DNA of 64,000 nucleotides from Mycolicibacterium parafortuitum (GTDB taxonomy: Bacteria > Actinomycetota > Actinomycetes > Mycobacteriales > Mycobacteriaceae): positions 1 to 64,000 of the forward strand of contig NZ_MVID01000005.1 in the NCBI RefSeq assembly GCF_002086815.1. The letters are read 5' to 3'. A program made the translations under genes and the position numbers. The stretch's first letter is position 1. Every line of letters begins with the position of its first letter. Shown here piece after piece: positions 1 through 7,200 of the stretch. The notes under the pieces were generated by a model. The model was not told where the DNA came from, ran no database searches, and saw only the letters and a program-made list of their open reading frames with translations.

Positions 1-174
1 GCCTGGCGGGGAGGTGGCGCCTGGCGGGGAGACGGGGTGAGCGGCGGACGGTAGTTCGGGTCGCGCCGGATGACCTCCGAGTGCTCGCGGCGCCACGGGG
101 TTCCGCGCGGAGGAGGCGGCGGCACCGGCCCCGGGAAGGGTGGCCGCTTGTCGGTCACCCTAAGAATGTACGTG
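1..174. other. Window edge, no supported gene
   Basis: No coding region can be supported here. The only visible structure is a short imperfect duplication near the edge: a 15-base GC-rich unit occurs at about 3-16 and again 18 bases later. The downstream membrane-protein gene ends at 175 on the minus strand, so this stretch is its 3' flank. It could hold the end of a neighbour lying outside the window. Confidence 0.4.
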
Positions 175-951
175 TTAGAGCAGCCAACTCAGCCGACCCG
201 CCAGTAGCGAGTATCCGACGAACGCGACGACGTCGATCAGTGTGTGCGCGACGATCAACGGCCACAACCGGCCGGTGCGCTGCCATACGTAGCCGAACAC
301 CAGTCCCATCGCGACGTTGCCCAGGCCCGCGCCGAACCCCTGGTACAGGTGATAGAGGCCACGGAGCAGAGCCGAGGCCGCCAGCGCCACCCACGGATTC
401 ACGCGCAGCTGGCGCAGCCGGGTCATCAGGAACCCGACGACGATCACCTCTTCGGCCCAGCCGTTGCCGAACGCCAGCAGCAGCAGAACCGGGATGCGCC
501 ACCAGGTGTCGTTGAGCTCGGCCGGCTCGACCGACGCGTTGGCGCCGAGGAGGCGGGCGATCTGATAGAGCGCCAGGCCGGGGACGCCGATCAGCAGCGC
601 GAGCCCGACGCCGCCGAGAATGTCCTGGCGCCAACGGATCCGGGCCAGTCCGATGCGGGCCGGGCCGTCGCCGCCGCGCCAGAGCAGGTAGACCGCGAGC
701 GCACCCCAGGCGAGCAGCTGGAACAGGCTGGCGAGGTTCAGTCCCAGATCGATCAGATCGAACGGGGACCTCTTCGGATTCAGCGCGACGGTCTGCCCGG
801 CCAGGCCGAGCAGCACGCCCTCGATGATCCTCAGCAGCGCCGTGTACGCGCTGAGCCCGAACGTGACCGCCAGCACGACGGCGATCTCCAGTCGTAGCGC
901 CCGGCGTTGCGGCTCGGTCAGCTCGTCGTCGGTCGCGCTCACCGCAGTCAC
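175..951 (-). CDS. CPBP-family intramembrane protease-like membrane protein
   Basis: A 258-residue polytopic membrane protein starting at GTG 951. Hydrophobic segments lie at about residues 21-40, 70-92, 112-132, 153-175, 188-200 and 210-250. It has the three landmarks of the CPBP (CAAX protease/bacteriocin-processing, Abi) family: a Glu-Glu pair at 167-168, a His at 201 in the second motif and a His at 236 (HTLID) in the third. In the first motif the usual EExxxR arginine is replaced by valine (EEVIVV), so activity is uncertain. Family members are membrane-embedded glutamyl or metal-type endopeptidases of mostly unknown substrate. The gene lies 11 bases downstream of the DUF2470 gene on the same strand and may be co-transcribed with it. 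The family call is firm; the function is not. Confidence 0.8.
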   Translation of the reverse strand: MTAVSATDDELTEPQRRALRLEIAVVLAVTFGLSAYTALLRIIEGVLLGLAGQTVALNPKRSPFDLIDLGLNLASLFQLLAWGALAVYLLWRGGDGPARIGLARIRWRQDILGGVGLALLIGVPGLALYQIARLLGANASVEPAELNDTWWRIPVLLLLAFGNGWAEEVIVVGFLMTRLRQLRVNPWVALAASALLRGLYHLYQGFGAGLGNVAMGLVFGYVWQRTGRLWPLIVAHTLIDVVAFVGYSLLAGRLSWLL

Positions 952-962
952 GGTAGTGGCTG

Positions 963-1763
963 TCAGGCTCCCCGCGCGCGCAGCCCGTTGAGGAACGGGC
1001 AGCCCATCAGCACCCGGATCGCCCGGCTGAGCCCGGTCACGTCGTCAACGGGTTTGCCGAACGGCAGCCGCACGTCGTGGTCGCCGTTCTCGCTCTCGAC
1101 CCGCAGTGAGACGCCGTAGCGGTCCAGGCCGAGCGGGCGGACCCGGCCGCGCTGCAGCGAGGTGGGCAGTCGGGTGGCGAGGCGGTCGACCATGTCGCGA
1201 TGTGCGGACTCCATGTGCTGCAGCCAGCTGGATTCCATGGCGCAGAACGGGTCCGGGCGTGCGCCGAGCAGTTCACCGACCGCGACGGACTCCGCGCCGG
1301 TCGAATCGGCGACCACGACGGACTCGATCTCCAGGCGCAGCAACGCATAGCGGGTCTCGCCGTCCCGGTTGTCACCGGAATTGACCTGCAGCAGCGCTGG
1401 ATTGGGCTCGGATGTGGCGATCAGGTCGAGCAGTCCGGCGACCTCGGAGCTCGCGACGTCGCGCAGCACTCCCTGGATCCAGACCAGCGAGCGCACCGGT
1501 TCGCGCAGCGGCAGCGGCGAGTAGTCGGTCATCTCCAGCACGGCCTGGATGCCCGCGTTGCCCGAGGACACCACCGCCGCGGCCAGCGCGCCGTGGCCCG
1601 GCACGGTGATCGCGAACGACCCGTCGTCGAGGAGGTGGTGCACCGGCGTGGTGGCCGGTTCGAGTCCCTCGACGGCGAGCATCGCGCCGCCGGCCCGCGC
1701 GCACGCGCTGCGGATCCGCTCCGCCGTCGTGGGAGCTGCAGTCAGTGCCGGAGAAGCCATCAT
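963..1763 (-). CDS. DUF2470-domain protein, Rv3839-like, iron-regulated
   Basis: A 266-residue soluble protein. The N-terminal half (about 15-110) reads like a split-barrel FMN-binding-like domain. The C-terminal third (about 180-262) resembles DUF2470, including LQHMESAHRDMV and a late LPFGKPV segment. DUF2470 occurs at the C-terminus of HugZ-type haem-degrading proteins. The start is the first of two consecutive ATGs (1763, 1760), preceded by GAAAGG. The gene is divergent from pheA, as in M. tuberculosis Rv3839/Rv3838c. A 19-bp IdeR-type iron box lies 18 bases upstream of the start, implying repression by iron-loaded IdeR. A role in haem or iron handling is an inference; no haem ligand can be assigned from sequence alone. 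Confidence 0.82.
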   Translation of the reverse strand: MMASPALTAAPTTAERIRSACARAGGAMLAVEGLEPATTPVHHLLDDGSFAITVPGHGALAAAVVSSGNAGIQAVLEMTDYSPLPLREPVRSLVWIQGVLRDVASSEVAGLLDLIATSEPNPALLQVNSGDNRDGETRYALLRLEIESVVVADSTGAESVAVGELLGARPDPFCAMESSWLQHMESAHRDMVDRLATRLPTSLQRGRVRPLGLDRYGVSLRVESENGDHDVRLPFGKPVDDVTGLSRAIRVLMGCPFLNGLRARGA

Positions 1764-1780
1764 GCCCGCCTTTCACTTGG

Positions 1781-1799
1781 TAAGGTGAGCCTAAGTTAA
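1781..1799 (-). promoter_or_regulatory. IdeR iron box
   Basis: On the minus strand the site reads TTAACTTAGGCTCACCTTA. It matches 15 of 19 positions of the mycobacterial IdeR consensus TTAGGTTAGGCTAACCTAA. It lies 18 bases upstream of the DUF2470 gene start and about 75 bases from the pheA start. From memory, M. tuberculosis Rv3839 belongs to the IdeR-repressed set, so the site is expected here. Confidence 0.85.
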
Positions 1800-1861
1800 C
1801 TTGGGTGCCCGGCGGAGCGCAAGGCCTTCCCGCAGCGGAACGGGATTACCGCGCCGACAGA

Positions 1862-1867
1862 TAAGGT
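1862..1867 (+). promoter_or_regulatory. -10 hexamer of pheA (leaderless)
   Basis: TAAGGT lies six bases before the pheA GTG, fitting the mycobacterial TANNNT -10 element. With this spacing transcription would begin at or next to the start codon, giving a leaderless mRNA. No Shine-Dalgarno sequence competes with this reading. Confidence 0.5.
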
Positions 1868-1873
1868 GGGGCG

Positions 1874-2803
1874 GTGCCCGGCATCGCATACCTCGGTCCC
1901 GAGGGGACCTTCACCGAGGCAGCGCTGCGCGCACTCGCCGCCATCGGCATGATCCCGTCGGCGGATTCGGGCGCCGAGGCGCTGACCCCGGTCGCGACCG
2001 ACAGCACGCCCGCCGCGCTGGAGGCGGTCCGCGCCGGCGCCGTGCAGTTCGCCTGTGTGCCGATCGAGAACTCCATCGACGGCCCGGTCCTCCCGACGCT
2101 GGACAGCCTGGCCGAAGGTGACCCGCTGCAGATCTACGCCGAACTGACCCTGGACGTGTCGTTCACGATCGCGGTGCGCCCCGGTCTCGCCGCGGCCGAC
2201 GTGCGCACCGTCGCGGCGTTCCCGGTGGCCGCCGCCCAGGTGAAGAAGTGGCTGAGCGCCAACCTGCCGAACACCGAACTGGTTCCGTCGAATTCGAACG
2301 CCGCCGCCGCGCAGGACGTCGCGGCCGGCCGGGCGGACGCGGCGGTCAGCACCGCGCTGGCCACCGAGCGTTACGGCCTCGACACGCTGGCGTCGGGCAT
2401 CGTCGACGAACCGAACGCCCGCACCCGGTTCGTACTCGTCGGCTGCCCCGGTCCGCCGCCGCCGCGCACCGGCGCCGACCGGACGTCGGTGGTGCTGCGA
2501 CTCGACAACAAACCCGGTGCGCTGGTCGGTGCGATGAACGAGCTCGCGATCCGCGACATCGACCTGACCGGTATCGAATCCCGGCCCACCCGAACGGAAT
2601 TGGGCACCTACAAGTTCTATCTCGACTTCATCGGGCATATCGACGACGATTCGGTGGCCGAGGCGATGCGGGCGCTGTACCGCCGCTGCGCCGACGTCCG
2701 CTATCTCGGGTCCTGGCCGACGGGGGACGTCGTCGGCGCCCTGCCGCCGTCGTTCGACGACGCGGCGGCGTGGCTACAGCGGCTGCGGGAGGGCAAACCG
2801 TGA
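1874..2803 (+). CDS. pheA: Prephenate dehydratase
   Basis: A 309-residue prephenate dehydratase (Rv3838c type) that converts prephenate to phenylpyruvate in phenylalanine synthesis. The protein opens with IAYLGPEGTFTEAAL, typical of the family. It has the catalytic Thr-Arg-Phe motif at about residues 182-185 (ARTRFVLV). A C-terminal ACT domain (about 200-280) carries the ESRP element (GIESRPTRTELGTYKFYLD) that binds Phe for feedback inhibition. GTG 1874 is the start because a TANNNT hexamer sits six bases upstream. The stop codon overlaps the start of the next gene by three bases, so the two are translationally coupled. Confidence 0.96.
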   Translation: MPGIAYLGPEGTFTEAALRALAAIGMIPSADSGAEALTPVATDSTPAALEAVRAGAVQFACVPIENSIDGPVLPTLDSLAEGDPLQIYAELTLDVSFTIAVRPGLAAADVRTVAAFPVAAAQVKKWLSANLPNTELVPSNSNAAAAQDVAAGRADAAVSTALATERYGLDTLASGIVDEPNARTRFVLVGCPGPPPPRTGADRTSVVLRLDNKPGALVGAMNELAIRDIDLTGIESRPTRTELGTYKFYLDFIGHIDDDSVAEAMRALYRRCADVRYLGSWPTGDVVGALPPSFDDAAAWLQRLREGKP

Positions 2804-3495
2804 GCGGACGGCTTGTCCTGGTCCGGCACGGTCAGTCGCATGCCAACGTGGAACGGCGCCTCGACACCCGCCCGCCCGGTGCCGAGCTGACCGGTCTCGG
2901 CCGCGATCAGGCACGCGAGTTCGCGCGGGGCCTGACCCGGCCGCCGGCGATGATCACCCATTCGATCGCGACCCGCGCCGTGCAGACCGCGGCCCAGATC
3001 GCCGAGGAGATCGGCCGGACCTTCGCCGGCGCGGGACCGGTGCCGTTCGAGGGCATCCACGAGGTCCAGGCCGGTGAGCTGGAGGACCGCTCCGACGAGG
3101 CCGCCCACGACGAGTTCAACGACGTCTACCGGCGGTGGCACGGCGGCGAACTGGACCTCGCCGTGCCCGGCGGCGAGACCGCGCGCCAGGTGCTCGGGCG
3201 CTACGTGCCCGTGCTCGACCAGCTGCGGATGCACTACCTCGACGACGCGGCATGGCGCGGCGACATCGTCGTGGTCAGCCACGGCGCCGCGATCCGCCTC
3301 GTGTCGGCGGTCCTGGCCGGGGTCGACAGCACGTTCGCGATCGACCACCACCTGGCCAACACCGAATCGGTGGTACTGGCGCCCGTCACCGGCGGGCGGT
3401 GGAGTTGTGTGCAGTGGGGCACGCTGACGCCGCCCTTCGAACCGGAGGCGCCGGTGACGACGGCTGACGCGCGCTCAGCCGACCCGATGGGCTGA
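2800..3495 (+). CDS. Histidine-phosphatase (phosphoglycerate-mutase fold) protein
   Basis: A 231-residue member of the histidine phosphatase superfamily (Rv3837c-like). The phosphohistidine motif LVRHGQS lies at about residues 7-13. The second conserved His is in VVVSHGAAIRL near residue 165, and a catalytic acid candidate lies in the EVQAGELED stretch. The frame stays open far upstream, but the real start is GTG 2800, which overlaps the pheA stop (GTGA). The substrate is unknown: relatives include phosphoglycerate mutases, acid phosphatases and sugar-phosphate phosphatases. Linkage to pheA is conserved in mycobacteria as I recall it, but it does not reveal the substrate. The 3' end overlaps the convergent small Cys/His gene by 21 bases. 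Confidence 0.88.
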   Translation: MSGRLVLVRHGQSHANVERRLDTRPPGAELTGLGRDQAREFARGLTRPPAMITHSIATRAVQTAAQIAEEIGRTFAGAGPVPFEGIHEVQAGELEDRSDEAAHDEFNDVYRRWHGGELDLAVPGGETARQVLGRYVPVLDQLRMHYLDDAAWRGDIVVVSHGAAIRLVSAVLAGVDSTFAIDHHLANTESVVLAPVTGGRWSCVQWGTLTPPFEPEAPVTTADARSADPMG

Positions 3496-3675
3496 TTCGG
3501 CGGCGAACTCGTCACACAGGCATCCGACCGCGCTGCAGTCGAGGTGCATGTCGTGGTCGGAGGCGGCGACGAAGCAGTCGTCCTCGGTGCATTCGGGGCG
3601 CCGGACGGTGTGGTGGATCAACGCGCCATGGCAGTGCTCCAACCCCGTACGGCAGGCGCGGCACTGTTCGGTCAT
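3475..3675 (-). CDS. Small Cys/His-rich protein, possible metal binder
   Basis: A 66-residue protein with seven Cys and eight His residues: CRAC near the N-terminus, then GLEHCHGALIHH, CTEDDC, and DCSAVGCLC toward the end. This density suggests a compact metal-binding (zinc or similar) fold. It starts at ATG 3675. It is convergent with the histidine-phosphatase gene and overlaps its last 21 bases. The Cys/His pattern is not explained as a shadow of the opposite strand, because the overlap is small and most of the frame lies in otherwise empty DNA. No function is recognised. Confidence 0.68.
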   Translation of the reverse strand: MTEQCRACRTGLEHCHGALIHHTVRRPECTEDDCFVAASDHDMHLDCSAVGCLCDEFAAESAHRVG

Positions 3676-3738
3676 GTGCCGTTCATAGCACTCGGGACCG
3701 ACGAATCACAGCGGGCGCGCGGTCATTTCGCCGGCCGG

Positions 3739-4089
3739 TCAGCCCCAGCCCAGTTCGTGCAGACGTTCGTCGTCGATGCCGAAGTGGTGCGCGATCTCGT
3801 GGATGACGGTGATCGCGACCTCGTCGACGACCTCCTGTTCGTCACCGCACACGTCGAGCAGAGCTTCGCGGTAGATGGTGATGGTGTCCGGCAACGATCC
3901 GGCGTACCAGGAATCCCGCTCGGTCAGCGCGACGCCCTCGTAGAGGCCCAGCAGATCGGGCTCGTCCTCGTTGCGGTCGGCGACCAGGATCACGACGTTG
4001 TCGATCGCAGACGCCAACTGCGGCGGAAGGAGATCGAGCGCGTCGCCGACCAACTCTTCGAACCGTTGCGGGCTCATCCGCACGGCCAC
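3739..4089 (-). CDS. Zincin-like metallopeptidase-family protein (Rv3836-like)
   Basis: A 116-residue protein with a clear HExxH zinc motif in VIHEIAHHFGIDDERLHELGW near the C-terminus (about residues 96-116). It matches the small zincin-like family (DUF1025 type). The length is usual for the family. The first start is GTG 4089, four bases after the stop of the upstream membrane-protein gene; an in-frame ATG at 4077 is an alternative. Tight spacing makes it the second gene of an operon with the septum-formation-like gene. Proteolytic activity has not, to my knowledge, been shown for this family. Confidence 0.85.
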   Translation of the reverse strand: MAVRMSPQRFEELVGDALDLLPPQLASAIDNVVILVADRNEDEPDLLGLYEGVALTERDSWYAGSLPDTITIYREALLDVCGDEQEVVDEVAITVIHEIAHHFGIDDERLHELGWG

Positions 4090-4093
4090 CCGG

Positions 4094-5464
4094 CTACACC
4101 CCGGGCGGTAGCGGCGGCGCGGGCGGCAACGGTTCCGCGGGCGGAGCCGGCGGCGGGAACAGCGGCGGCGGTGGTGGTACGGCCTCGGGTGGTGGCGGAG
4201 GCAGCTGATCGGCGGGCGGAGCCGTACCAGGCGGAGGCGGGGGCCCGTTCAGGAACGTGTTGCCGCCCTGTTCGGGCAGTGGCTCGGCCGGTGGCTGGGG
4301 TGCCTCGGCGACGGGTGCGGGCGGGCCGTGCACGGTCTGCTGGTCGCTGCTGTCCGACGTCGAGGTCGACGAGCCCGAACCGGACGAACTCGAGGACGAA
4401 CTGGAGCTCGACGAACCGGAACTCGACGACGAGCTCGGTGAGTCGGGGATCGGGATCGGCGGGAGGTTCAGCCGCTCCTCCGGGATGTCCGGCGGCGGGA
4501 CCGGAGGCTGGCCGTTGATCATCAGCGGCCCCTTGGCGCTGTTGAGCAGCGTGGACCAACCGCCGTTGCCCAGCGTCGCGCCGATGCTGCACGACACCTG
4601 GCGGCTGCCCGCCGACCAGCTCGGCAACGACACCGTGCTGTAGACCAGGGTCAGCGTCGTCTCGCGCAGTTTGATCGGCGCCAGGTAGGCGTCGGTCATC
4701 TTGGTGCACTCGTCCTTGATGAACGTGTCCTGCTGGTTCTCCGCGGGCAGGGCGTCCGGGAACTTCGCGGCGAGGTCGACCGCGCCGGTGACCTCCATCG
4801 CGTGCGGCGCGGCGCAGTCGACCGGGATGTCGGTGGGCTGATTGGTGGCCGGGTCGATGCCCAGGCACGTGCCCGCGGGCCAGACCTTTGACTGGTCGAT
4901 CTCGGCGACCTTGCCGGTGAACGCGAGCTGCTGATTGTTCGGGCCGGGCAGTTGCAGTCCGCACAGCATCCGGCGCTCGCCGGACTGCCGCCAGGCCTTG
5001 TCGCCGGACCACAGCATGCTGACGCTGAAGCGGCTGTTCGGGTCGAAACGCGGGCCCAGGTAGCGCTGGACCGCCGCCGAGCACTGCTCCTGGCTGATCT
5101 GCTGGATGCGCGCCGGGGACGGCGGCGCGGCGTCGGGGCCGTACTCGCTGCCCGGGAAGGTCCGCATGTCGACCGACTCGGCCACCTCGAACCGGTGCTC
5201 ACCGGCGCAATCGACGATCTCGGCCGCGTCCGGGGTCCGTTCCGGCCAGTTCAGGCAGTCACCGGATTTGGCGTGGTCGAAGGTGTCGTTGCCGCGGGGA
5301 CCCAGCGAGATCGAGTTCGCGGTGAGCCCACCGCTCGGGGAGGTCTCGGGGAGCACGGTGATCACCCCGGCGATCAAGAGCCCGCCGAGCGCCGTCAGAA
5401 GGAGGGCGCGCCGCGTCGAGGCGGCTTGCAGGCTCCTCCACCAGGGACCGGAAGACTCAGACAT
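4094..5464 (-). CDS. Septum-formation-family membrane-anchored protein (Rv3835-like)
   Basis: A 456-residue envelope protein. One transmembrane helix lies at about residues 20-40 (LLLTALGGLLIAGVITVLP). It is followed by a large extracytoplasmic region with six or more Cys, arranged as two related halves (CLNWPERTPDAAEIVDC and CLGIDPATNQPTDIPVDC), as in the septum-formation domain family. From about residue 330 the tail becomes low complexity: a serine run of more than 25 residues, then a proline-rich end. The reading frame is open far upstream, but ATG 5464 is preferred because GGAGCGG precedes it. A second ATG at 5473 lacks such a site. A role in division is inferred from the family name only. 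Confidence 0.82.
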   Translation of the reverse strand: MSESSGPWWRSLQAASTRRALLLTALGGLLIAGVITVLPETSPSGGLTANSISLGPRGNDTFDHAKSGDCLNWPERTPDAAEIVDCAGEHRFEVAESVDMRTFPGSEYGPDAAPPSPARIQQISQEQCSAAVQRYLGPRFDPNSRFSVSMLWSGDKAWRQSGERRMLCGLQLPGPNNQQLAFTGKVAEIDQSKVWPAGTCLGIDPATNQPTDIPVDCAAPHAMEVTGAVDLAAKFPDALPAENQQDTFIKDECTKMTDAYLAPIKLRETTLTLVYSTVSLPSWSAGSRQVSCSIGATLGNGGWSTLLNSAKGPLMINGQPPVPPPDIPEERLNLPPIPIPDSPSSSSSSGSSSSSSSSSSSGSGSSTSTSDSSDQQTVHGPPAPVAEAPQPPAEPLPEQGGNTFLNGPPPPPGTAPPADQLPPPPPEAVPPPPPLFPPPAPPAEPLPPAPPLPPGV

Positions 5465-5474
5465 CCGCTCCATT

Positions 5475-5500
5475 GTGACAGGCGTGTCAGGTGCTGTGAC
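5475..5500. promoter_or_regulatory. GTGAC-type direct repeats upstream of septum-formation gene
   Basis: GTGAC at 5475 and GTGTC at 5484 are nine bases apart, and a further GTGAC lies at 5496. On the coding (minus) strand these read as GTCAC-like 9-mers immediately before the gene. The pattern resembles the much clearer erp array and is a candidate response-regulator (MtrA-type) site. It is weaker than the erp array because the third copy is out of phase. Confidence 0.3.
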
Positions 5501-5584
5501 AAGTGATGCAGTTGTAATGTGATGCGACTGAAGCCGCGCCGGTGACGACGGCACACGGTTGTGCCGGGCGGCTGTCGGACACCG

Positions 5585-5590
5585 TAGGGT
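5585..5590 (+). promoter_or_regulatory. -10 hexamer of serS (leaderless)
   Basis: TAGGGT sits six bases before the serS GTG, with no Shine-Dalgarno sequence between. This places the predicted transcription start on the start codon. Confidence 0.5.
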
Positions 5591-5596
5591 TGGCCC

Positions 5597-6856
5597 GTGA
5601 TCGACCTCAAAGTGCTGCGAGAGAACCCGGATGTCGTGCGCGCCTCGCAACGGGCCCGGGGCGAGGATCCCGGTCTCGTCGACGCGCTGGCCGACGCGGA
5701 CACCGCTCGGCGCGCGGCGATCTCGGCCGCCGACAACCTGCGTGCGGAGCAGAAAGCGGCCAGCAAGCTGATCGGCAAGGCCTCCCCGGAGGAGCGGCCC
5801 GCACTGCTGGCCAACGCGAAGGAACTCGCCGAGAAGGTCAAGGCCGCCGAGGCCGAGCAGGCCGCCGCCGAAGCCGCGTATGCCGCGGCGCACATGGCGA
5901 TCTCGAACGTGATCATCGACGGAGTCCCGGCCGGGGGCGAGGACGACTTCGTGGTGCTCGACACCGTCGGTGAACCGCCGGTCATCCCCGACGCCAAGGA
6001 CCACCTCGAGCTCGGTGAGGCGCTGGGACTGATCGACATGGAGCGCGGCGCCAAGGTGTCCGGCTCGCGGTTCTACTTCCTGACCGGCTACGGCGCGCTA
6101 CTGCAGCTGGGCCTGTTCCAGCTCGCGGTGCGCACCGCGACCGAGAACGGTTTCACGCTGGTGGTGCCGCCGGTGCTGGTGCGGCCCGAGATCATGCGTG
6201 GCACCGGGTTCCTGGGTGCGCACGCCGACGAGATCTACCACCTCGAAGAAGATGATCTGTACCTGGTCGGGACGTCCGAGGTGCCGCTGGCCGGGTTCCG
6301 CTCCAACGAGATCCTCGACCTCTCCGACGGTCCGCTGCGCTACGCCGGATGGTCGTCGTGCTTCCGCCGCGAGGCGGGCAGCTACGGCAAGGACACCCGC
6401 GGCATCATCCGGGTGCACCAGTTCGACAAGGTCGAGGGCTTCGTCTACTGCAGGCCCGAGGACGCCGAGGCCGAGCACGAACGGCTGCTCGGCTGGCAGC
6501 GGCAGATGCTGGCCGCGATCGAGGTGCCCTACCGCGTCATCGACATCGCCGCAGGTGACCTCGGCTCGTCGGCGGCGCGCAAGTACGACTGCGAGGCGTG
6601 GGTGCCGACCCAGCAGACCTACCGCGAGCTGACCTCGACATCGAACTGCACCACGTTCCAGGCCCGCAGGCTCTCGGTGCGCTACCGCGACGAGAACGGC
6701 AAGCCGCAGACGGCTGCGACGCTGAACGGGACGCTGGCCACCACCCGCTGGCTGGTCGCGATCCTGGAGAACCATCAGCAGCCCGACGGCAGCGTGCGGG
6801 TTCCCGAGGCGCTGGTGCCCTACGTCGGCACCGACGTCCTGCGCCCGAAAAGCTAA
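5597..6856 (+). CDS. serS: Seryl-tRNA synthetase
   Basis: A 419-residue class II aminoacyl-tRNA synthetase that charges tRNA-Ser; the length matches the family. Residues about 25-100 form the Ala/Glu-rich coiled-coil arm that grips the long variable arm of tRNA-Ser. Class II motif 2 is [20 protein letters not shown] (about residues 256-275). Motif 3 is the [18 protein letters not shown] region near residue 380. The start GTG 5597 begins [12 protein letters not shown], the standard N-terminus. The gene is divergent from the septum-formation-like gene across 132 bases. The window also encodes one of its substrates, tRNA-Ser(UGA), near 61.6 kb. Confidence 0.98.
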   Translation: MIDLKVLRENPDVVRASQRARGEDPGLVDALADADTARRAAISAADNLRAEQKAASKLIGKASPEERPALLANAKELAEKVKAAEAEQAAAEAAYAAAHMAISNVIIDGVPAGGEDDFVVLDTVGEPPVIPDAKDHLELGEALGLIDMERGAKVSGSRFYFLTGYGALLQLGLFQLAVRTATENGFTLVVPPVLVRPEIMRGTGFLGAHADEIYHLEEDDLYLVGTSEVPLAGFRSNEILDLSDGPLRYAGWSSCFRREAGSYGKDTRGIIRVHQFDKVEGFVYCRPEDAEAEHERLLGWQRQMLAAIEVPYRVIDIAAGDLGSSAARKYDCEAWVPTQQTYRELTSTSNCTTFQARRLSVRYRDENGKPQTAATLNGTLATTRWLVAILENHQQPDGSVRVPEALVPYVGTDVLRPKS

Positions 6857-7200
6857 CGGGCGGCCAGTAGCCGGTCGAGCACGCGGACGAACTCGTCCGG
6901 GTCGGCCGGGGTGCACGCCGGTTTGAACCGCACTCCCTCGACGTCGAGGGTCACCAGCGTGGACCGGAACGGCCTGCTGGTGTCCAGTGGCAGCCAGCGG
7001 CGGAAGTCGGAGCTGCCCCACACCCGGAAACGGTGGGTGAACGTGCCGAGCGGGTCGGCGGAGTAGCTCCGGATCTTGCGCAGCGGAATGACTTTCGACG
7101 TGCCCGACGGAAAGTGGTAGCGCCGCAGCGTCAGTGCCTCGTGATCGAGCTGGATGCGTCCGTCGTCGTAGTAGAGGGTCTGCGCGCCGGCGTCTGTCAT
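6853..7200 (-). CDS. Hypothetical protein with PH-like domain
   Basis: A 115-residue protein with the look of a bacterial PH-like domain: [23 protein letters not shown], then [16 protein letters not shown]. It starts at ATG 7200, which overlaps the stop of the Rieske-fusion gene (ATGA), so it is the second gene of that two-gene operon. A longer frame to 7263 exists but would run into the upstream gene. The last four bases overlap the end of serS on the other strand. No specific function is known. Confidence 0.8.
   Translation of the reverse strand: MTDAGAQTLYYDDGRIQLDHEALTLRRYHFPSGTSKVIPLRKIRSYSADPLGTFTHRFRVWGSSDFRRWLPLDTSRPFRSTLVTLDVEGVRFKPACTPADPDEFVRVLDRLLAAR

Noticed and set aside
3..34. 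18-base-period repeat at the window edge
   Set aside because: Only two partial copies in GC-rich DNA with no context; not enough to call an element.
5465..5596. T-box or riboswitch upstream of serS
   Set aside because: No T-box consensus, and the -10 hexamer six bases from the GTG leaves no leader for one.
5465..6004. N-terminal extension of the septum-formation-type gene
   Set aside because: It would be antisense to serS, and ATG 5464 has a good ribosome site and begins just before the membrane anchor.
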